Source: Heterohyrax brucei
Taxonomy: Eukaryota; Chordata; Mammalia; Hyracoidea; Procaviidae
Assembly: GCA_028571685.1 (NCBI GenBank)
Contig: CM053158.1
Coordinates: 54,590,001-54,654,000, forward strand
DNA length: 64,000 nucleotides
Direction of reading: 5' to 3'
A program made the position numbers and the translations under genes. Of this stretch, positions 57,426-64,000 are shown one piece after another. The number at the start of each line of letters is the position of its first letter. The first letter of the stretch is position 1. The notes beneath the pieces were generated by a model, which worked only from the letters and a program-made list of their open reading frames with translations, was not told the DNA's origin and searched no databases.

Positions 57426-57639
57426 ACTAGAAGGAAAGCAGTACACTGAATGGAGGGTGCTAGGGAAAGTCCAGAAAAATAGACTACAAAGAATCTGGAA
57501 GAATTTAGTCGTTAAAAAACTTATCACTAGGAAATTAACAAACAAATATTCACAATGAGTGCTCAGTTTACTTTTACATGATGCTTTGTTGTAAAACATA
57601 ATGAGTATGTCATAGATGAGCCATTCATTTGTTCATTCA

Positions 57640-58260
57640 GTCATATAAAAACATAGTTAACAAGTGCCTCCTATGTCCCAGTGACTGTGCCAAGGTGTTA
57701 GCCAACATAAAGTCAAAATAATACTGTCCCTGCCCTCAATAAATACAAAGTATGGGAGGAAGCTTAAGGAAATCACACTCTGTGAAAAGGTTATGTTCAG
57801 AGTGTTACAGAAGAATGGATGAGCAAGATCTAAATTAGACAGAGGTAAAGCAAAAGGGAGAGGGAGCCAAGGAGACTTCCTGGAGGAGGTGATTCTTCAG
57901 CTGATCTTTGAAGGACAAGTAAAAGTTAGCTAGATGAAGAAGGGCATTTTAGGTATGGAACAGCATGACCAGGGGAGGGGCAGGTAATAGAGTCTTCTAA
58001 GGCCAATGAGTAAAGAGATGAGAGAGAGAATAATATCTGAAATTGAATGATCTGTATTTTAAGACTGAAGATTTTGAAGATTTTCTTCAGAATTTTGAGA
58101 GGAAGGGAGAGGTTGATTTAGAACTATGACTGACATCACTGAGACTGATAGATTTGGGAGAAGGTGGCACACTGGAGACAGGAATGAAAGATAAAGTAGA
58201 AGACTGTTGCAGCAATATAGATGTAGAAGTCAGAATAACATAGGTTGCTGTGGCAACAAG
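57640..58260 (+). repeat. Old interspersed repeat, family not assigned
   Basis: Contains cctcctatgtcccagtgact, ctgtccctgccctcaataaa, gacttcctggaggaggtgat, ctgatctttgaaggacaagt and gttgcagcaatatagatgta, in an order seen in a widespread mammalian repeat. Confidence 0.55.
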
Positions 58261-58915
58261 CAACTCAGAATTCTAGAGGCTTAAAGTAATATTTTCCACT
58301 CCCATCACCTGTTGAATCTGAGTTGGGCCTTTTGCCTTAATTCATCTAGCTCACTCCTACTTGTCCTTCAAATACCAGTTGACATGACAGAGGGTGAAGA
58401 GGTGGGTAACGTTTTGCACTGGCGTTTAACAAGACCCAATTATTTTCTCCTTTGAATTTTTTGTTGATACTGTGTAGTTTTCACTGATGAAAGCAGGCTG
58501 ATTAAAAGACCAATTCAGAATTTCTGTTGTGAGTTACAAATTTAAATACTCATTATCTGGTATACCATATGTCCCAGCAGATGCTGGAAATAGTAAATCC
58601 TACAAATAACAAATTAATTATAAAAATCTCTCTTTTTTTTATTTCTTAAAAATTTGCAAAACATGAAGAAACTTGGCAATAGCTTAAGCTTTTCTTTATT
58701 TTCCATGACACTTTTAAAAACACAGTACAATGCATTCTACCTTACTGTAGTAAAGACTTACAGCCCAAATAAATAAAGCCAAGGGATATTTTATCTCAGA
58801 AAAATCACCATCACAATGAATTCTTCATTACTGCAAAAGCAGTACTGACAGACCAAATAAATAAAACTAAAAGAAGTTGAATCTCAGGAAAATGTTCACT
58901 ACTGTGTGTTCTTCA
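58261..58915. other. Unassigned AT-rich DNA
   Basis: No gene or named repeat. Ends with the left copy of the next SINE's target-site duplication. Confidence 0.45.
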
Positions 58916-59088
58916 GGAAACCCTGGTGGTGTAGTGGTTACGTGCTACGGCTGCTAACCAAAGGGTTGGCAGCTCAAATCCACCAGGTGCTCGTTGGAAA
59001 CTGTACAGGGTGGTTCTAATCTGTAGACCGCTCTACTCTGTCATATACCTTGTTGAGTCAGAATCAACTCAATGACAACAGGTTTAAT
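58916..59088 (+). mobile_element. AfroSINE with 11-bp TSD
   Basis: Head ggaaaccctggtggtgtagt is consensus-like, then ctgctaaccaaagggttggc, and tail agtcagaatcaactcaatg. tgtgttcttca is repeated at 58905-58915 and 59089-59099. Confidence 0.93.
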
Positions 59089-59099
59089 TGTGTTCTTCA

Positions 59100-60410
59100 T
59101 TATAGCAGAAGCTGTATTACTAAAAGCTAATGGAAACTGTTCGCTACCCTGGAATGCTGCAAGGATTTGGCCCTGTAATTGAATACAGGGTTAAGAATAA
59201 CCTATAGGCATTCCAGTCTCTTGAGAAGTACCACTACAATGCATTATTTATTGTTCAGAATGTTAAAAATTTAAATTAAATTTAAAAACCAGGGAGCCAG
59301 TGACACATGGAAACAAGGGATGGAGAATACCAGGAATGTCAGGGAGAAAATGGCCAGTGTGAAGGAAGACTGGCAGTAGCTTATGTTCACAATGAGGACG
59401 TTATCTGGAGAACACTGTGACTGTGAAACATAGAAGGCTTATCTCATAGAAATAAAGGCAAACCTGTCAAAAATTTAGAAAATTCACACAGCCAGGAGGA
59501 ATCACCAAGGATAATGCTCATTCTGCACACAGTCTCTAAACCAGGGTTCTTGAGTTTCACACATTTCAGAAGGCTTCCACAACTTGAGGCTAAACATGTT
59601 AAACTCAGGCTACCTCCTTTCCATAGAATTCCAGAGACATAGAAAGTGAGTGGAATACCATGTGTATCATGTGTTTCAAAAGAGTTAAATGCTTGGCTTC
59701 TAAGTGGTTCCTGTCACTTCTCACAAGTGACAGATTGTGTGACCCACCCAACCACAGGCCCAGAAGTGCATTCCTGCTGTGGAATAGCATGAATGCTGAT
59801 GTAGGTTTGGTTCCTTAGGAAGCAGGCTTTCAAAGTGAGATTAAAGCAGAAAGTTTGTTAGAGAACACTCTTAGGATCAATACCTGTGGAAGGCAATAAG
59901 AAGTAATATTGAGAAGGGAGAAAAGCGGGGCTACAATTCAGGTTGAGTAAAGGCCTCAGACCTCACAAGCAGGTTTGAAGCTGAATGGTGTCCCTCATAG
60001 AAACGGGAGAGCTGGCCCTCCCCACCTGTATCAACCCATCATTGCAGGTGGCCAGCCCCTGGGAAAGGAGTGTGAACCAGGCAACTATGTTGAAGTCTGT
60101 AAGCTTGCAGCTCTCTCATTGGGTAGGAGGATAAGTCCTTTGGGCTTATGGAAGGTTTGGAGGATATGGCATCTTCTACAAATACCTACCCCAACGGGTG
60201 CTACAGTCACAGCCTGGGCCAAAGCAGGGCCACGGTAAAGATGGAGAGCGAAGGTTGCAGTGATATGAAGGACACAGAATCTGACCTAAAACATGGCCCA
60301 AATCATCAGTGTGTCTCCTGGCTGTAGACTGTACACTCTGTTAAAGGTGCTCAGAGCCAGCGAAGTCAGTTACTAATAGTGAGTTACAGATCCAGAAGGC
60401 AGGCTACATA
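59100..60410. other. Unassigned DNA, partly old repeat
   Basis: 59815-60100 (ttccttaggaagcaggcttt, atcattgcaggtggccagcc) recalls an old mammal-wide repeat that I cannot name. No gene. Confidence 0.4.
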
Positions 60411-60606
60411 ATCCCATTACCATTGAATTGATTCCAACTCATGGTGATCCTGTGTGTCACAGAGCAGAACTGAGTTCCATAGGGTTTTCTTGGCTGTAAC
60501 AGTTACAGAAGCGTATCAGCAGGTCTTTTTTGTGTGTGTGGCACCTCTGATTGAGTTCAAACCACCAGCCTTTAGGTTAGTCAAAATGTTTGTACCATGC
60601 ATGGAT
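60411..60606 (-). mobile_element. AfroSINE, long variant
   Basis: Tail cattaccattgaattgattc, middle ctgagttccatagggttttc and tatcagcaggtcttttttg. Confidence 0.82.
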
Positions 60607-61779
60607 CTGATAAATTAAACAGAAGCCACTTTTCACTGAGGAAATTCATTTTCCACTTTTTCTGATGAACAGAGACTAAGATTTAATGGTAGAGAACTAA
60701 GATGTTAAGGTACCCAAGCACTGATAAGGACAACTATCTTAATATTCTGACATAACTTTATTTCCATAAGAACCAATGATTTACAGTCATCAACATTAGT
60801 CTCAGAATCTCTGAAAAGCATTTTTCAACCTTTGTTGTTGAGAAGCACCAAGTTAAGAATGGACTCTTCTGCCTTTTCAAATTTGTTTGTTTTTTCCATT
60901 GTATCTGTTTTTGGTAGAGCTGCAACAGAAAAGAAATTACTTATTCATCCCCTACTTATGCTTACTCTGAACACTGTATTTGTGATGTCTCAGCGGGTTG
61001 TTGTGGAGAAGTTTGAATGACTCAAATAGGGAATGAGATCTCTAAGTTTTGTGAACAAGATCATATGACTTGTGGCATAAATAGGAGACAGAAATCACTA
61101 AGCTGTCATAAGAAAACAAAAACAAAACTCTATGTAACTACATGTATGTACCTTTATGTGTATGTATACACATGATAAATATACATTCCAACATCCATGA
61201 CATGAACATTTGCCGTGAAAGAGGATAACTAATATAGTAAAGTTAAACGGTATCATTTCCCCCTGTTGTCTTCATTGTTTTTAGACTCTTGCATTTGTGT
61301 GTGGGTAAAACCTTTTAATTAAATAGCTGTTTTCCTTTAAACCATTTTTTTTACAGTCTCATTATCTTGACTAATAGCTACCTATTATTGAGCAGCTGTT
61401 GTGTACCCAAATTTGTGCTCAGCATTTTACTTGTATTATCTTAAAAAAAAAAAGAAGAAGAAGAAGAAAAACTTTTAGGGGTTATTTTAACATACAAAAT
61501 GTGTGTTATTTTACAAAATGTAAAACATAATATAGCTACACGTCTATACTTGCACCTGTGAGTATTGTGCTCTTTCAAAAACCTGTCGGTATGAAACCAA
61601 ATGGTCAACAGATACTCTAAAGCATGGGTGAGGGGCAGTCAGAGATAGTTAAGGGGAATGAAACAACTAGATGGAAATAATGAGAATGTCGACACAGTGA
61701 CTAACGTCGCTGAACATTATTTGTAGAAAGTGTTGAATGGGAGCCTGTTTCACTGTGTATACTTTCACTAAAATACAGT
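60607..61779. other. Unassigned AT-rich DNA
   Basis: Holds a short A-rich (AAG)n tract at 61442-61470. No gene or named repeat. Confidence 0.45.
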
Positions 61780-62400
61780 CAAATATTTCTTTTAAAATTC
61801 TATGCATCCACTACCCCATGTTAAGATACTTTAACATTGGATGGTATTTGCTTCATGTTTTTTGTAGTGAGATAAAATTCTGTCAGTTTAGTTGATACCT
61901 CCTTAATACCTATCCTCTCTCCCTAGAGAAAAATCCTACCCTGAAGTCATTTTTCATTCCTGTGTGTGTTTTTATGATTTTGCCACATATGTTTGTATCT
62001 GTAAAGAATATATAATATTATGTTGTTTGTGGCATCTACAACATATATGTATCATTCTGTTACTTGTTTTTCTCTCATAAAGTTTTTGGAATTTATCTTT
62101 GATTTCCTTATCACTGCTATATTCCATTGCAAAGGTACACTAGTCTCTTGTTGATGAACGTTTAAGTTGTTTCAACTTTTAGTTGAAAAATACTGTAGTA
62201 ACAATTTTTTTATTTATCTCCTTGTGCACATGAGCAAGAGTTTCTACAGGTTATATGCCAGGAAGTAAAGCTGTTAGATTTTCAGCTTTATTAGACGTTG
62301 TGCTTCACCTTTGATCATTATAACAACTTTTCAAGATGGTATCATGAACTCCTTTAATTGATTTTATATTTTCATGTTGCTAATGAGGTAGAGTGCTAGA
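61780..62400 (-). mobile_element. Old L1, 3' part, antisense
   Basis: Reads like a heavily diverged L1M complement: cactgctatattccattgca, cttgttgatgaacgtttaag, atatgccaggaagtaaagct. No frame remains. Confidence 0.55.
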
Positions 62401-62602
62401 TTTTCAACAGAATGCAAGCAGAACCAACAGAGTTCTTGGTATCAACTTGCTGCTTTATTTATTGAAAGATAAATAATGTGTAAAAATAATATTTTATCAT
62501 TTATTCACTTGACTATTCATTCGATAAACACTTGATGGAAACATATCCTAGTGTATAAAAATGAAGTCTATGAATGCAGACTGCCTTGAGTTCAAATCTT
62601 CC

Positions 62603-62783
62603 AGATGGATGGATAGAGGGATGGATGGGCGGACGGGCAGACGGATGGACGGGCGGACGAATGGACGGGCGGACGGGCGGGCGGACAGACGGACGGACGG
62701 ACGGACGGGCGGGCGGACGGACGGGATGGATGGATGGATGGAGGGAGGGAGGGAGGGAGGGAGGGAGGGAGGGAGGGAGGGAT
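62603..62783. repeat. GGAT/GGAC/GGGC/GGGA tetranucleotide array
   Basis: Three blocks: an interspersed ggat/ggac/gggc array rich in CpG (62603-62725), a short (ggat)n (62726-62740), and a pure (ggga)n of about ten units (62741-62782). Open frames in both directions here are products of the tetranucleotide period. Confidence 0.95.
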
Positions 62784-63406
62784 GGATGATAGCGTAATTA
62801 TCTTCATGTGCGCAGTATTCTCAATTTTATGAGTGTAGATAAACTTTAGAGCTTATAAAAATATACAAAGAGCCTCTTCCCCTTCTCCCAGATTAGTGTT
62901 TATTTTCTGAGATGGCAGCTAGGAAAGGGACCCACTGACCACGTAAGGACATTATAGCATGTGAGGTTGTTCATGGCACAGCTTCTTAGCAGAAGGCTCT
63001 GGCATCTTAATTCTGCTGTTTGGCCTATTCTGTGAAATTAAACATACACTATTTAGCTCTTTTATTTCTATCTAACAATAAGCTATTAAACTTTTTCCAT
63101 CCCAACCCTTAAACCCCACTCAACAGAAGTAAGAACCCCAGATTCTCATACAGTAAGGCTGGGACCTGATTGGCTGCAGTTCATCTCTTCCCATCTGTGT
63201 GAGCTCTCCTTAGAGACAGACCTTCAGATCTGTGACTCCTAAGGAAACCCAGTTATTACAAACATCATGCTACCCTTGGATAATGCAGCCAGCTTATATT
63301 TTCACAGAATTAGTTTGTCTCATTAAAATGTGATTAGATGCTTATTAACTAAGAGTGAAAAGAACCTTAATAAAATAGGGAAATAGCCTCGACGAGTCAG
63401 CTGAAG
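62784..63406. other. Unassigned intronic DNA
   Basis: No gene or named repeat. Confidence 0.45.
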
Positions 63407-63692
63407 GATTCCTGGTGGCACAGCAGTTTAAGTGCTCAGCTGCTAACCTAAAAGTTGGTGGTTCAAACTTACTAGTGGGAGGAAGATACGGCAATCTACT
63501 TCCATAACAGTTACAGCCTTGGAAACCCTGTGGGTTGGGGCTGATTACCCAATAAGCAGGGTTTGCATGGGCTTAAGCACATGTAAACCCATGCATACCT
63601 TGCTCACTGGGTAATCCACCCCTGCCTCTGGGTGATTGTAGTCTGTCCTTTAGGGTCACTGAGTCAGAATCAACTCAATGGCACCAGGTTTG
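63407..63692 (+). mobile_element. AfroSINE, long variant, split by a palindromic insert
   Basis: Head aggattcctggtggcacagc, gctgctaacctaaaagttgg, ggaaaccctgtggg at 63520-63533, then about 100 bp of foreign hairpin sequence, then gtagtctgtcctttagggtc and tail tcagaatcaactcaatggca. Confidence 0.85.
63543..63616. repeat. Hairpin-forming insert in AfroSINE
   Basis: Left arm 63543-63571 and right arm 63588-63616 are inverted repeats of 29 nt with about 25 matches, around a 16-nt loop that starts with cttaag. Weaker pairing extends outward to about 63531 and 63628. I half-remember similar hairpins in elephant DNA but cannot name a family. Confidence 0.8.
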
Positions 63693-63889
63693 GTTAGAGT
63701 CAGCTGGGCCTGGGTTAAATCAGGGATCCAACTCTTACCTAGCTATGTGACCTTCAACATGCATATTAATGACTCTGAGCCTGTTTCTTATACAAAGAAG
63801 TTACATAAGATCTACATTCTAAGTTTCGTATAAGTGTTAACAATAACACTGATTGAGAAATGGTATTTTTTCAAAAGTAAAAATTTGAA

Positions 63890-64000
63890 CCGCCACCCTT
63901 GTAGCTCAGTCATGAAGTCACTCCTGAGGTTCACCCTTCAGCCAACAAAACGAAACAGGCCCATAAAACAAAATGAGACTAAAGGGGCACACTAGCTCAG
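63890..64000 (+). mobile_element. L1 3' UTR, sense, running off the window
   Basis: Contains ttgtagctcagtcatgaagt, cactcctgaggttcaccctt and aatgagactaaaggggcaca, matching the elephant L1 3' UTR as I recall it (read in the opposite sense to the 1-7720 copy). The element continues beyond position 64000. Confidence 0.8.

Noticed and set aside
58916-58990. tRNA gene-like sequence at AfroSINE heads
   Set aside because: The heads carry tRNA-derived promoter-like blocks but not a complete cloverleaf, and they are followed by a SINE body, so they are not tRNA genes.
62561-62807. Three open frames in both directions
   Set aside because: They are translations of the tetranucleotide array (Gly/Arg/Asp and Pro/Ser/Arg repeats).
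1-64000. CRISPR array, operon, phage or bacterial defence system
   Set aside because: No regularly spaced direct repeats, no compact gene arrays, and the repeat content is clearly mammalian. Nothing supports a prokaryotic system.

Overview
The window reads as a mammalian nuclear chromosome, almost certainly from an afrotherian and most likely an elephant (Loxodonta or Elephas). The evidence is the repeat content. About fifty copies of the AfroSINE family (tRNA-like head, RTE-like tail) occur on both strands, together with fragments of the afrotherian RTE (BovB-like) LINE, L1 elements whose 3' UTRs match my memory of elephant L1, and older mammal-wide MIR, L2, hAT and LTR relics. I identified these from memory; no database was searched.

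Layout. 1-7720 is one nearly full-length L1 lying antisense, later hit by a solo LTR, three AfroSINEs and an RTE copy, several with target-site duplications I could read exactly. 7735-9185 holds two further antisense L1 3' pieces. 9.2-50.1 kb is gene-poor DNA with AfroSINEs, MIRs, three copies of one hAT-type element, an LTR relic, L1 3' UTR pieces, an internally deleted RTE copy and a few simple repeats. 50.1-50.9 kb is a CpG island containing the only gene sequence I can name: a first coding exon on the + strand with a consensus splice donor. Its 54-residue peptide matches the N-terminus I remember for the long isoform of FRMD4B (FERM domain containing 4B, also called GRSP1). From 50.8 kb to the end the sequence is therefore probably FRMD4B intron 1, and 1-50 kb is its upstream flank.

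The longest open frames elsewhere lie in simple repeats, SINEs or the CpG island and are not credible genes. I found no CRISPR array, operon, RNA gene or new multi-gene system. The observations most worth checking are: an open frame running 126 codons upstream of, and in frame with, the FRMD4B start; a small membrane-protein-like antisense frame about 1.2 kb upstream of that start; an internally deleted RTE copy that keeps both ends (45.98-46.22 kb); a hairpin-shaped insert of about 75-100 bp inside a SINE (63.53-63.63 kb); a CpG-rich GGAC/GGGC tandem array next to a run able to form a G-quadruplex (62.6-62.8 kb); and a possible host pseudogene fragment at 16.1-16.5 kb.
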